From: Candidatus Delongbacteria bacterium
GTDB lineage: Bacteria > UBA4055
Assembly: GCA_003477045.1 (NCBI GenBank)
Contig: DMTS01000056.1
Coordinates: 40,788-104,787 of the forward strand
Reading direction: 5' to 3'
Length of the DNA: 64,000 nt
The notes beneath the pieces are model-generated. The model saw nothing but the letters and a program-made list of their open reading frames with translations, did no database searches and had not been told where the DNA came from. The first letter of the stretch is position 1, and each line of letters starts with the position of its first letter. Shown here piece by piece: positions 1 through 8,447 of this stretch. The position numbers and the translations under genes are program-made.

Positions 1-167
1 GTGTTTACTCCGTACATGATCTCGCCTGCTCGTACTTTTTTCTCGAGCATTTCTCTACATGTATTGATCCTTTCAACAGCCTTCGGATGAAGTTTTACTT
101 TTTCGCCGAATCTGGCTACTTTTATAAGTTTCTCTATAGTGAGACCCGAACCGGTTATAACGACCAT
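1..167 (-). CDS. Histidine ammonia-lyase family protein, N-terminal part (cut by window edge)
   Basis: The first 55 codons of a second aromatic amino acid lyase lie here; the rest is beyond position 1. The fragment reads MVVITGSGLT at its start and ends in YGVN, the beginning of the conserved YGxNTGFG motif of the HAL/PAL family. The ATG at 167 follows an AGAGGTG ribosome-binding site. It begins 17 bp after the stop of the complete hutH-like gene on the same strand, so the two are very likely co-transcribed. Members deaminate histidine (or another aromatic amino acid) using an MIO cofactor; the MIO tripeptide is outside the window, so substrate and activity cannot be judged. It is not a frameshifted piece of its neighbour, which is complete and has its own N-terminus. 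Confidence 0.85.
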   Translation of the reverse strand, partial: MVVITGSGLTIEKLIKVARFGEKVKLHPKAVERINTCREMLEKKVRAGEIMYGVN

Positions 168-184
168 TTTTCACCTCTTATATT

Positions 185-1720
185 TTATATTTTTAATATT
201 CCTGTTACAGCTTCGGCGCTTTCAGCCAAAGATCCGCTCCGGATGAACTCCGCAGATGTAAGAATGTCAGGATGAATGAACCTGTCATTTTTCATAAACT
301 TTACTTTTGACCTTAAAGCATCATGTACTTTTTTAACAGCAGGCGACGAACAATCTTTTCCTCTGAAATCGAGTGCCTGAGCAGCACAGAGAAGTTCGAT
401 CGCAAGCACGAATTCAACATTTTCTTCAATATCAAGCACTTTTCTTGCGGCATGCGTACCCATGCTCACATGATCTTCCTTATTTGCTGAAGTCGGGATC
501 GAATCGACCGAGGCAGGGTGGGCAAGCACTTTATTTTCGCTGACCAGAGCCGCAGCTGTTACCTGCGTCATCATGAATCCAGAATTCAGACCGCCTTTAC
601 TTGTCAGAAAAGCCGGCAGACCGTCATTTGTGGCAGTATCGAGCATATATTCAATCCTTCTCTCGCTGATATTTGCGAGTTCGCTTATAGCTATGCTCAT
701 GAAATCCATTACAAAAGCAATCGGCTCTCCGTGAAAATTTCCGCCGGATATAACTTCATGTCCGTTGTCGAATACAAGGGGATTATCCGTAACCGAATTC
801 ATCTCGGTCTCAACAACAGATCTTGCGTGATTATATGTATCTTTGACAGCGCCGTGAACCTGAGGAATACATCTAAGGCTGTATGCATCCTGAACTTTGT
901 TGCAGTCCTTATGCGATAAAATTATCCCGGACTTTTTAAGGAGATTTAGAAAATTTTCGGCTGTGCTGATCTGACCTTTATGAGGTCTTGCTTTCTGTAT
1001 TCTCGCATCAAATGGAGATAGCGATCCTTTAAGCGCTTCAAGGCTCATTGCTCCTATAATGTCGGCAGACTTTATAATATTTGCCGCTTTTAAAAGCGAG
1101 ACAGCGGCTATTGAAGTCATTACCTGTGTTCCATTGAGTATAGCCAATCCCTCTTTTTGCCTCAGTTCCAAAATAGGGATGCGGGCGTTATTCATCGCGG
1201 CTTTACCGGAGATTAATTTTCCTTTAAAGTAAGCTTTCCCATTCCCGGTCATAACCAGAGCCATGTGCGAGAGCGGTGCAAGATCGCCTGATGCTCCGAC
1301 CGATCCTTTCTCAGGAATGTACGGAATAACATTTTTATTTATCATGGAGATAAGTGTTTCTGCAACTTCGATCCTTACTCCTGAATAGCCCTGAAGAAAG
1401 CTGTTAAGCTTTAGAAGCATTATTCCCCTGACAACATCTTCGGCAAGAGGTTTTCCTACTCCGACTGCATGAGACAGAACGATTTTTTTTTGAAGCAGAA
1501 CCGTGTCCTTTTTATCTATAATAACGCTGCTGAATTTTCCGAAACCTGTGTTTATTCCGTACCTAACAACATTTTTTTCAACTATATCTTCGACAATTTT
1601 TCTGCAGGAGTTTATTTTTTTTACGGATAAAACACTTATTGACACATGTATTCTGTTGAGAATAATCATCTTGAAAGAATTAAGGTCGAGGTTTTTTCCG
1701 TTAAGTTCAAATGATTTCAT
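185..1720 (-). CDS. hutH: Histidine ammonia-lyase (HAL/PAL family)
   Basis: A 511-residue enzyme predicted to convert L-histidine to urocanate and ammonia, the first step of histidine degradation. The length is typical of bacterial HutH. YGINTGFG is at residues 54-61 and the MIO-forming Ala-Ser-Gly at 143-145 within SVGASGDLAPL; the later motifs NSVTDNP and SGGNFHGEP are also present. The ATG at 1720 is preferred over one 21 bp upstream because GGAG sits about 7 nt before it. It is the first of two tandem lyase genes on this strand. A HutD-like gene lies 10 kb away. Family membership is certain; histidine versus another aromatic amino acid is inferred from the HutH-like motifs. Confidence 0.93.
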   Translation of the reverse strand: MKSFELNGKNLDLNSFKMIILNRIHVSISVLSVKKINSCRKIVEDIVEKNVVRYGINTGFGKFSSVIIDKKDTVLLQKKIVLSHAVGVGKPLAEDVVRGIMLLKLNSFLQGYSGVRIEVAETLISMINKNVIPYIPEKGSVGASGDLAPLSHMALVMTGNGKAYFKGKLISGKAAMNNARIPILELRQKEGLAILNGTQVMTSIAAVSLLKAANIIKSADIIGAMSLEALKGSLSPFDARIQKARPHKGQISTAENFLNLLKKSGIILSHKDCNKVQDAYSLRCIPQVHGAVKDTYNHARSVVETEMNSVTDNPLVFDNGHEVISGGNFHGEPIAFVMDFMSIAISELANISERRIEYMLDTATNDGLPAFLTSKGGLNSGFMMTQVTAAALVSENKVLAHPASVDSIPTSANKEDHVSMGTHAARKVLDIEENVEFVLAIELLCAAQALDFRGKDCSSPAVKKVHDALRSKVKFMKNDRFIHPDILTSAEFIRSGSLAESAEAVTGILKI

Positions 1721-1739
1721 TAAAAGTCTCCATAAAATC

Positions 1740-1765
1740 AAACCGTCCGAAAAATCGGACGGTTT
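1740..1765 (-). terminator. Hairpin between the TPR protein gene and hutH
   Basis: A perfect 11-bp inverted repeat (AACCGTCCGA arm plus one A-T pair) with an AAAA loop. It lies just after the stop of the minus-strand gene at 1787-3007 and before hutH. The T-run after it on the minus strand is weak (TTGATTTTA), so it may terminate only partly. Confidence 0.6.
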
Positions 1766-1786
1766 AAAAAATGTAAGTTGCCGATC

Positions 1787-3007
1787 CTATTCAACTGTGA
1801 TTTGCACTTTTGAAGTGTTTCTTACTATTTCTCTGCTGACAGATGCCATATAAACTGAAGCGTCTGCAAAATTATTTTTAAAAACTTTATCTTTTACGGC
1901 TCCCGGATAAGTCATGCCGAAAGAAGATTTAAAAGTCTGAGCGCTCTGTTGAAGGACTTTGCCTTCTCTGTCGAGGAATTTTATAGAGATTATAAAGTTC
2001 CCGACATTATTCTCGAATATCTCTCTTTCGCTTATGACCTTACTTGCATTCGGATTATATACGCCGTCCTGAAGAGCGTCATCGTTGCCTCCGGTAGAAG
2101 AAAATTTCTTAATAAGCTCATTGGTCATATAATAAGCGTCCGGAGCAAGAGTCAGTCTGAGCGACATATCAATATCAAAGTGCGTTCCGCCGTTTCTTGG
2201 TGAAAGATTAGATGAAAGAAGCTCGGCACTGTAGCTTTTGGATATCTTTCTTGTTGTCATATACTGTTTTCTGAAAGGTGAGCTTACGGTAAAGTCAGTT
2301 TCAAGAAGATTTAGTGCGAATATCCCCTCTCCGTAGAAATAAGCCAGAGCCTTGTCATAATTGATCTTTGCCATTGAGTTAGAAGGATCTTCCTTGTAAG
2401 CTTCTTCGAAGAAATCTGCGGCCCCTTTATAGTCCTTGTTCCTGAAACTTATTTTACCTTTGTATATGTTTGAAATTCCCGTTCTTTTAGCTGTCAGGTC
2501 TATCTGCTTTATTTTCTGTATTTCATCCATGGAAGGGTTAACTCCCATGTTTGTGCAAAGCGGATGAGTAATGTATGAAACTATCGTATAAAGATCGTTT
2601 GCAAATCCCTGAATTACTATCGGAGCTATCACTGTGCTGTCTTTAAGATTATAGATAGATACAGTGATAGGCAGGCTGTTGTCTGGGTTGACCCTGTATT
2701 CGCCTGTTATCAGAAAATCAAGCTTGAAATGTTCTTTTATATCTCCTTCAAAAGATGCCTTATTAGCGGTATTCAGGAATGTATTAGAACCTTTGGAAGA
2801 AAGGTAGTCATAGATCTGATCATCCTTAACCAAATTAAGTTCAGCTACATTTTCCAGTTTTTCAGAAATTATATCAGTAAGAGCGTATCCGATCCATTTA
2901 TTCTGAAAATCACCGGTAGTCTGTGAAAGCGAATAGAATCCTACATTTACTTTTGCGACAGCCAGAGACATCAGGATCATAACGATTACTATAGATTTCT
3001 TATGCAT
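1787..3007 (-). CDS. Secreted TolB_N/CsgG-like protein with TPR segment
   Basis: A 406-residue protein with an N-terminal signal peptide (MHKKSIVIVMILMSLAVAKV). Residues about 20-150 read like the TolB N-terminal/CsgG/FlgO fold (a short beta strand, then WIGYALTDIISEKL, later FLITGEYR), often found in periplasmic or outer-membrane-associated proteins. A TPR-like stretch follows at about 180-225 (YKGAADFFEEAYKEDP). The C-terminal half has no family I recognise. It has its own promoter candidate at 3061-3089. A second protein with the same kind of N-terminal domain lies at 50583-52142. Exact function unknown; domain assignment is by pattern, not by search. Confidence 0.7.
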   Translation of the reverse strand: MHKKSIVIVMILMSLAVAKVNVGFYSLSQTTGDFQNKWIGYALTDIISEKLENVAELNLVKDDQIYDYLSSKGSNTFLNTANKASFEGDIKEHFKLDFLITGEYRVNPDNSLPITVSIYNLKDSTVIAPIVIQGFANDLYTIVSYITHPLCTNMGVNPSMDEIQKIKQIDLTAKRTGISNIYKGKISFRNKDYKGAADFFEEAYKEDPSNSMAKINYDKALAYFYGEGIFALNLLETDFTVSSPFRKQYMTTRKISKSYSAELLSSNLSPRNGGTHFDIDMSLRLTLAPDAYYMTNELIKKFSSTGGNDDALQDGVYNPNASKVISEREIFENNVGNFIISIKFLDREGKVLQQSAQTFKSSFGMTYPGAVKDKVFKNNFADASVYMASVSREIVRNTSKVQITVE

Positions 3008-3037
3008 TTTTTACCTCATTTAAGTTAAACTTATAAC

Positions 3038-3053
3038 GCAGGTATTTGCCTGC
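3038..3053. promoter_or_regulatory. Inverted repeat in the leader of the 1787-3007 gene
   Basis: GCAGG, six bases, CCTGC: a 5-bp perfect inverted repeat between the -10 element at 3061-3066 and the start at 3007. It could be an operator just downstream of the transcription start or a 5' stem-loop. Weak evidence. Confidence 0.3.
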
Positions 3054-3060
3054 TATTGTA

Positions 3061-3089
3061 ATAATAGGCTAAAATTAACAATTTTGCAA
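3061..3089 (-). promoter_or_regulatory. Sigma-70-like promoter for the 1787-3007 gene
   Basis: On the minus strand, TTGCAA (3084-3089) and TATTAT (3061-3066) are separated by 17 bp, about 55 bp upstream of the start codon at 3007. Confidence 0.5.
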
Positions 3090-3123
3090 GTATTTTTATT
3101 TGTTCAAAAAATCTGCTATATGG

Positions 3124-3137
3124 GTTTCATTTGAAAC
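3124..3137. promoter_or_regulatory. Palindrome upstream of the large outer-membrane protein gene
   Basis: GTTTCA-TT-TGAAAC, a perfect 6-bp inverted repeat with a 2-bp centre, 68 bp before the start at 3205. Its position suits an operator. No protein can be assigned to it. Confidence 0.3.
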
Positions 3138-3204
3138 AAAACCCTTGAAAATCTGTTATAAGTTCATGATATTCAACAGAAATTATCAAGGGAGAAGATC
3201 AGGT

Positions 3205-6200
3205 TTGCTTAAGAAAATTTTCATATCAGCCGTGTTTATGCTTAGTTGCGGCATAAAAGCTCAGGTTTATGATTTTATTGACAAACCGTTTTATAAATAT
3301 CAGGCACTCGATTCTCTTAGTACAGATTCGATAAAAGTAAATAAGATAATCTTTGGCGAAAATAAAATAAATAAACCTGACATAATAAAAAAAGGCACAA
3401 TATACAGGGGTATCAAAATTGATGCAGATTCAGGTGCCGGTATGGTTTCGGGGTTAAATCTTGAAGTGGCAGGCAATCTGACGGACAGCATTGAAGTGTC
3501 AGCATATATTTCTGATGACAGGCTGGCCGTTACCGAAGAAGGATCTTCTGAATCGTTTTCCGATATCGAGAAAATTTATATACAGTTCAGACATCCCAAT
3601 TTCCTTTCAAGAATGGGTGACTTTAAAACAGATTACAAATCCGGAGAATTCGGTGAGTTGAAAAAGGAATTATCAGGAGCCTTTTTTAAGGTTAACAGCC
3701 GGAATAATTATGTGGAAGGTTTTATTTCAGGCCAAAGTCCCGTCTTTGAAGCATTTCAGACAACGGGTATTGAAGGCATTTCCGGTCCGTATATACTGAG
3801 GTCAGGCTACGCATCTGAAACCGAAATAATTCCTGGTTCAGAGACAGTTTATATAAACGGAAAGCGCTTAGAAAGAGGGGAGGAATTTTACATTGACTAC
3901 CAAAGTTCAGAACTTTATATAAAACCGGGAATTCATGTCCGTAGCGGAGATATTATTAGTGCAGATTTTCAGTATAAAGTCTCAGATTATGAAAAAACAG
4001 TTTACGGATTCAACTCCAGAAACAGTTTTTTTAAAAGTAATCTCAGTGCAGATGTCAGCTTTTTTTCAGAATCTGATAACAAGAATAAACCCGTAGATTT
4101 TGAAATGAACGATGAAATATCGGAAGCGATGGAAGCAGATCAGAGCAGTTACATTTATATATCCGGTGCAGAATTATCAACAGGTAAAGGCGATTACGAT
4201 ATGCTGCCGGATTCTTTACATTATGTGTATGCGGGAGCAGGAAACGGCGATTATAGAGTAAGATTTACTAAAACAGTATCTGCAGGAGAATATGATGTGT
4301 CGTACGACAGTCTTGGGACTGCCTATTTCATTTACGATCCGGTCGAAGGTGGTGATTATTTGCCCCTTATACGAAGAAATGCACCGGCAAGTTACTCAAG
4401 GTTTCATTCATCCGTAAATTACAAAGGTAGGAATTTTGAAGCTGAAACCGAATTTGTTGCTTCGGCGGAAAACGAAAATTTATTTTATTCGGATGATACT
4501 GAATTTTCCGGGTTAGGCGACAGGGAAAAAATTACTCTGAAGACCGATGAAAAAAAGTACGGGAAATTCGAATTTGATCTGTCGCGAAAATATTTCAACA
4601 GTGACCTTGAACTGACATCAAGGCTGAATGAGGTTGCATCTGAAGACAAAATAGATATATATAGCGGTTCAAATATATTCAAAACTTTAATTTACAAAGG
4701 GAAAATTTCACACAGCTACGGTAAACATTTTCTGACAGGCTATGAGAAGGAATATTCGCGATCGGGCAGAAGCAACCTGAAGTCAGATAAAATAATTTCA
4801 GAAGGCGGTTTAGGCAGATACTCGTATGCGGGTTCTGTAACATTAAGCAATCTGAACAGGGACTCAATTGATACTGAAAAAAGGTTTTACGATTTTAATA
4901 ATAATTATAAGTCTGAACATTTTTTTATTGAACCGTATTACAAAAAAATTAAGACTAAAGAGATAACCGGTTCTAATACAACGGGGATTGATGAAGAAAA
5001 ATTCGGAAGTAATCTCGGATTCAGCAATAAAGACCAGCTGAATGTCGATATAAAAACAGAACTTGCCGTTTATGAGACTATGCAGAACGGCGACCGGACC
5101 AAGTTTTTTAAGAGTTACAGCAATTCTGCAGAAATAAAAAGCAGGATAAGTTCAGTGCTTTATTCAGAAGCTCTCTGGTCAAAAGTAGTAAATAAATTTA
5201 CTTCACGAGATTCTACCGATACAGATTACGATCAGCTTGAATTCAGGATTAATTACAATAAAAGCGATATGTACAGAATTTATGCGGAATACGCTACAGA
5301 GAGAACCCGTTTCATTCCGAAAGTAAGAACTTACTATAAAGTTGAGGAAGGCACAGGAAGTTTTGTTTTTGCTGACGGGGAATATTTTCCTGATGAGTTC
5401 GGTAACTATGATTATTATACTGCAATTTCAGACGAAGGAAAGGATGTAACAGGAGTTAAATTCGATCTTAAAACATACTTTGATTTTAAAGACAGGAACA
5501 GTAACGATAATATTACATATTGGCTATCCAGGATAGATATTGAACAAAGTATATTTTTATACGAAAAAACGACTGATCCTGATATTGCCGAGATAATGTT
5601 CCTTAACATAAAGAAATTTCAGAGCGATTCGACTGTAAGCGGGACTATAGATTCAAAGACGACTTTGAGTTTTATGAAAAAAAACCGGAACAGTTATGAT
5701 TATTCATATTATTACAGAAAGAATATGAGCGGGGAATATCTGAATTATACGGAGAATTCTTTACTAAAAGAACATACTGCTGTATATACGCACAGGTCAG
5801 ATAAGTTCACGCACAGATTTAAAGGCAGACTGTCAAACAGCAGCAGGTACGGATCTGGAGGTTCACTTTCTGATGAGCTTGGAAAAAAATATTATTCGTA
5901 CAATATCAGGCATAATATCAATGCAAGTACATATTACTTTACCGAAATTGAATACGGTAATGAAACCGAATCTGTAAGAGATATTGTGTCTGACAGCTAT
6001 AGAATATTCTCAGGTATCACTTCAGGGATTTTTGGAAAAGGAATTGTACGTTCTGAGGCAGAAGCTGTCAGAATATTTTGTGACGGGCAGATACCTTTCA
6101 CGATGAATTCTGGATACGGTAGCGGATGGAGTTATAAATGGCGCGTTTCGTCAGATTACGAGTTCAGTGCGAGCGTAACAGGTAGTTTGAGCTATAACGG

Positions 6201-6267
6201 AAGATTTTTGTCGAACGATCCGAAGCCGTTTCATGAGCTTAAAGCTGAGATTTTGATGAATTTATAA
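3205..6267 (+). CDS. Large probable outer-membrane beta-barrel protein
   Basis: A 1020-residue exported protein. The start is a TTG at 3205 because it has GGAGAAG 7 nt upstream and is followed at once by a signal peptide (LKKIFISAVFMLSCGIKAQ); the longer frame from 3100 adds residues unlike a signal sequence. The body is rich in Tyr, Ser, Asp and alternating polar/hydrophobic strands, with no transmembrane helices, and ends in short strands as barrels do (last residues EILMNL). At about residues 210-235 it carries a GSETVYINGKRL...Y.IDY segment, a pattern I associate with SprA-like and other large FCB surface proteins. This is a family-level guess. A beta-propeller lipoprotein follows 60 bp downstream. 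Confidence 0.6.
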   Translation: MLKKIFISAVFMLSCGIKAQVYDFIDKPFYKYQALDSLSTDSIKVNKIIFGENKINKPDIIKKGTIYRGIKIDADSGAGMVSGLNLEVAGNLTDSIEVSAYISDDRLAVTEEGSSESFSDIEKIYIQFRHPNFLSRMGDFKTDYKSGEFGELKKELSGAFFKVNSRNNYVEGFISGQSPVFEAFQTTGIEGISGPYILRSGYASETEIIPGSETVYINGKRLERGEEFYIDYQSSELYIKPGIHVRSGDIISADFQYKVSDYEKTVYGFNSRNSFFKSNLSADVSFFSESDNKNKPVDFEMNDEISEAMEADQSSYIYISGAELSTGKGDYDMLPDSLHYVYAGAGNGDYRVRFTKTVSAGEYDVSYDSLGTAYFIYDPVEGGDYLPLIRRNAPASYSRFHSSVNYKGRNFEAETEFVASAENENLFYSDDTEFSGLGDREKITLKTDEKKYGKFEFDLSRKYFNSDLELTSRLNEVASEDKIDIYSGSNIFKTLIYKGKISHSYGKHFLTGYEKEYSRSGRSNLKSDKIISEGGLGRYSYAGSVTLSNLNRDSIDTEKRFYDFNNNYKSEHFFIEPYYKKIKTKEITGSNTTGIDEEKFGSNLGFSNKDQLNVDIKTELAVYETMQNGDRTKFFKSYSNSAEIKSRISSVLYSEALWSKVVNKFTSRDSTDTDYDQLEFRINYNKSDMYRIYAEYATERTRFIPKVRTYYKVEEGTGSFVFADGEYFPDEFGNYDYYTAISDEGKDVTGVKFDLKTYFDFKDRNSNDNITYWLSRIDIEQSIFLYEKTTDPDIAEIMFLNIKKFQSDSTVSGTIDSKTTLSFMKKNRNSYDYSYYYRKNMSGEYLNYTENSLLKEHTAVYTHRSDKFTHRFKGRLSNSSRYGSGGSLSDELGKKYYSYNIRHNINASTYYFTEIEYGNETESVRDIVSDSYRIFSGITSGIFGKGIVRSEAEAVRIFCDGQIPFTMNSGYGSGWSYKWRVSSDYEFSASVTGSLSYNGRFLSNDPKPFHELKAEILMNL

Positions 6268-6275
6268 TTAAATTC

Positions 6276-6304
6276 TTGAAATATTCCAATACAATTTATA
6301 TATT
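6276..6304 (+). promoter_or_regulatory. Sigma-70-like promoter for the propeller lipoprotein
   Basis: TTGAAA (6276-6281), 17-bp spacer, TATATT (6299-6304), 25 bp before the start codon at 6329. Confidence 0.5.
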
Positions 6305-6328
6305 TAACAATAATTTTTGGAGAATCCT

Positions 6329-7450
6329 ATGAAATCATTCATCAAATTAGCCGCGTCATTTCTGGTCCTGATAATACTGATCAACTGCTCTAAAACTCAA
6401 AATTATACCATAGTTGAGATAAACGGTTTAAAATATTACAAGAACACAGGGGAAGCCGCTGGAAAATACAGGCCTCAGACGAAATTTTTATTTGAGATTA
6501 AAGGTCCTGAAAATGTTCCAGACTCAATGAAAGGAATTGGTGCTATTGTTGATGTATTGGCAGACTTTAACGACAATTTTTATATTCTTGACGGTGTGCA
6601 TGCTACAATTAAAAAATATAACCGCAACGGCGGATTCGAGAGGTATTTCCCTGAACAGAGCGGTATTGCTGTCGAGCAGTTTCAGAAACCCACACAGTTC
6701 GCGATTTTGTACGATACTCTTGTAGTTTATGATCCGCCGGCAGGTAAATTTCTCAAGTACCTGACAAGCGGGACTTTTATTGAATCGCAATATGTTATGT
6801 CAGGGATCCAGCCTATCGGTCTCGGTTCTGACGGTAGAACGAATCTGAGCACATTTTCATCAATAACAATTACGCATGAAAATGTGAAGTATATGGTCAA
6901 TGGTCTATGTGTTCTTAACGGAAGGCTGAAGAACGAATACGAAGTCAGAGAAGTAAGAATTCCAATGGATGAAAATTTCTTTTTCCCTGACGCTATGATG
7001 AATTATACCGCAAAGGACGGCGTATTTTATGTTACGGAAAACATGAGCGATGCGTACAGGATCTATGTTGCGGATAACAGGGGTAATTTGATTTATATTA
7101 TAGAAAAGGAATATAAAAAAATACCCTATAACCAATACGAAATTTCTCAGCTTAACGGGTTTATTGCAGCATCTGATCTGCCGAAACTCGATTCAACAAG
7201 AACATACTATAAAAAGGCTGTAAATACTATTGAAATTGACAAGAACAACAGATTATGGGCGCAGCCTTCTCTTGACAGGACGACGACCAATCAGGACTCT
7301 TTCTATATAGATGTTTTTGATAAAGGTGTTTTCATAAACAGGACCGTGCTTGACTTTATTAAAGGAAACGAGATCTACAAGCTGGAAGGCAACAGGATCT
7401 ATGTGATCGCAGAAGACAGAAAATCAGTACGAGTGTATGATTACGAGTAA
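6329..7450 (+). CDS. 6-bladed beta-propeller lipoprotein
   Basis: A 373-residue lipoprotein: signal peptide with a lipobox (LILIN-C type, ILINCSKTQ) predicts lipidation at the Cys near residue 20. The body has NHL/6-bladed-propeller-like repeats, for example DFNDNFYILDG followed by IKKYNRNGGFERYF at about 75-105, and IEIDKNNRLWAQPS near the C-terminus. Start chosen at 6329, which has GGAG 6 nt upstream; an in-frame TTG 12 bp earlier lies inside that ribosome-binding site. Such lipoproteins are frequent in the FCB group and their substrates are mostly unknown. It ends directly against the convergent adenosine kinase gene, with no spacer. Confidence 0.65.
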   Translation: MKSFIKLAASFLVLIILINCSKTQNYTIVEINGLKYYKNTGEAAGKYRPQTKFLFEIKGPENVPDSMKGIGAIVDVLADFNDNFYILDGVHATIKKYNRNGGFERYFPEQSGIAVEQFQKPTQFAILYDTLVVYDPPAGKFLKYLTSGTFIESQYVMSGIQPIGLGSDGRTNLSTFSSITITHENVKYMVNGLCVLNGRLKNEYEVREVRIPMDENFFFPDAMMNYTAKDGVFYVTENMSDAYRIYVADNRGNLIYIIEKEYKKIPYNQYEISQLNGFIAASDLPKLDSTRTYYKKAVNTIEIDKNNRLWAQPSLDRTTTNQDSFYIDVFDKGVFINRTVLDFIKGNEIYKLEGNRIYVIAEDRKSVRVYDYE

Positions 7451-7933
7451 TTAAAGCTTATATTTGATATTTCTAAGAAAGTCTTTCCGCCATTTTTTAT
7501 CTTCACCCGATTCGATGCCTGCCGGTTTCGATCCGTCTATAACCCCCATGATGCCTCTGCCGGATTTCGATGATCCTACAATAACGCTTACAGGGTTTGC
7601 AGTTGCGCAGAATATATTGCAAACTTCAGGAACATCTTTGATCCTGCCCAGAACATTGATAGGGAAAGCATTTTTCATTACGATTATAAAAGAATGTCCG
7701 CATGAAAGGTTCATTGCATTTTCAGTCGCGATATTCATCAGTTCTTCGTCATTGCCGTCAAACCTGACTAGACATTTTCCAGACGCTTCACAGAAAGCTA
7801 CGCCGAACCGCACTCCCGGTACGGTATTTACCATCGCTTCATAGATGTCTTCGACTGTTTTGATAAAATGCGACTGACCGAGGATTATATTAACATCTTC
7901 GGGAAATTTTAGATCTACCAGTTCGATGTTCAT
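7451..7933 (-). CDS. Adenosine-specific kinase (DUF355 family)
   Basis: A 160-residue protein matching the adenosine-specific kinase family throughout: [56 protein letters not shown] and [13 protein letters not shown]. The family, first characterised in archaea, phosphorylates adenosine with nucleotide donors. Start set at the second ATG (7933), which has GGAG 6 nt upstream, rather than at 7945. The gene follows the lptE-like gene by 19 bp on the same strand. Adenosine is also a product of AhcY, encoded at 12498-13919, so salvage of that adenosine is a plausible role (inference). Confidence 0.85.
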   Translation of the reverse strand: MNIELVDLKFPEDVNIILGQSHFIKTVEDIYEAMVNTVPGVRFGVAFCEASGKCLVRFDGNDEELMNIATENAMNLSCGHSFIIVMKNAFPINVLGRIKDVPEVCNIFCATANPVSVIVGSSKSGRGIMGVIDGSKPAGIESGEDKKWRKDFLRNIKYKL

Positions 7934-7952
7934 AAGCTGCTCCATATTAAGA

Positions 7953-8447
7953 TTACCAGTTTGAGCTCAGGCCGAATACTATATTTTCAGCAAGCCTGTC
8001 AGTCAGTTGGTCAAAAGCTTCATCCCTTGCAGCGTCTCCGCCTGAAGCTTCATAATATTCTGTTTCGGTGACCATGTGGTTTTTTACGATAAATTCGCCT
8101 GAACTATTGTCGAAAAAATTCAATTCGACAGAAATTTTAACGGCCATCTGATCGGCTGTTTCGTCCCTTGACTGGGATTCGATTGTCTCACTGTATAATT
8201 TAATAGTTCCGTAAATTTTAGAATCCGCAGAAGGAGAGTTCTCTATTATAAAATAATTAAAATCTTCAATTTTTTCTGTGACCTTTTTGTTCAGAATGTC
8301 AGGCAGTTTCAGATCGTATCTTCCGGTATTATCTTCGAACAGGATAAGTTGGGCATTTTTGATAGAGGGTGGTATGCTTTTTCCTGAAAATGAATATATT
8401 CCGCATGAAGTAATAGTTAAAATGAAGAAGCAAAGTATATATTTCAT
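7953..8447 (-). CDS. lptE: LptE-like LPS-assembly lipoprotein
   Basis: A 164-residue lipoprotein. The lipobox TITSC puts the lipidated Cys at residue 15, followed by [18 protein letters not shown], the typical N-terminal signature of LptE-family proteins from the FCB group. A beta-strand-rich core with [17 protein letters not shown] follows. LptE sits inside the LptD barrel and helps place LPS in the outer leaflet; this supports a diderm, LPS-bearing host. Its start overlaps the stop of the sigma-54 activator gene by 4 bp (ATGA), so the two are translationally coupled. Confidence 0.78.
   Translation of the reverse strand: MKYILCFFILTITSCGIYSFSGKSIPPSIKNAQLILFEDNTGRYDLKLPDILNKKVTEKIEDFNYFIIENSPSADSKIYGTIKLYSETIESQSRDETADQMAVKISVELNFFDNSSGEFIVKNHMVTETEYYEASGGDAARDEAFDQLTDRLAENIVFGLSSNW

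Noticed and set aside
518..919. A 133-codon open frame on the plus strand
   Set aside because: It is antisense to the conserved C-terminal half of hutH and reads as Cys/His/Arg-rich noise.
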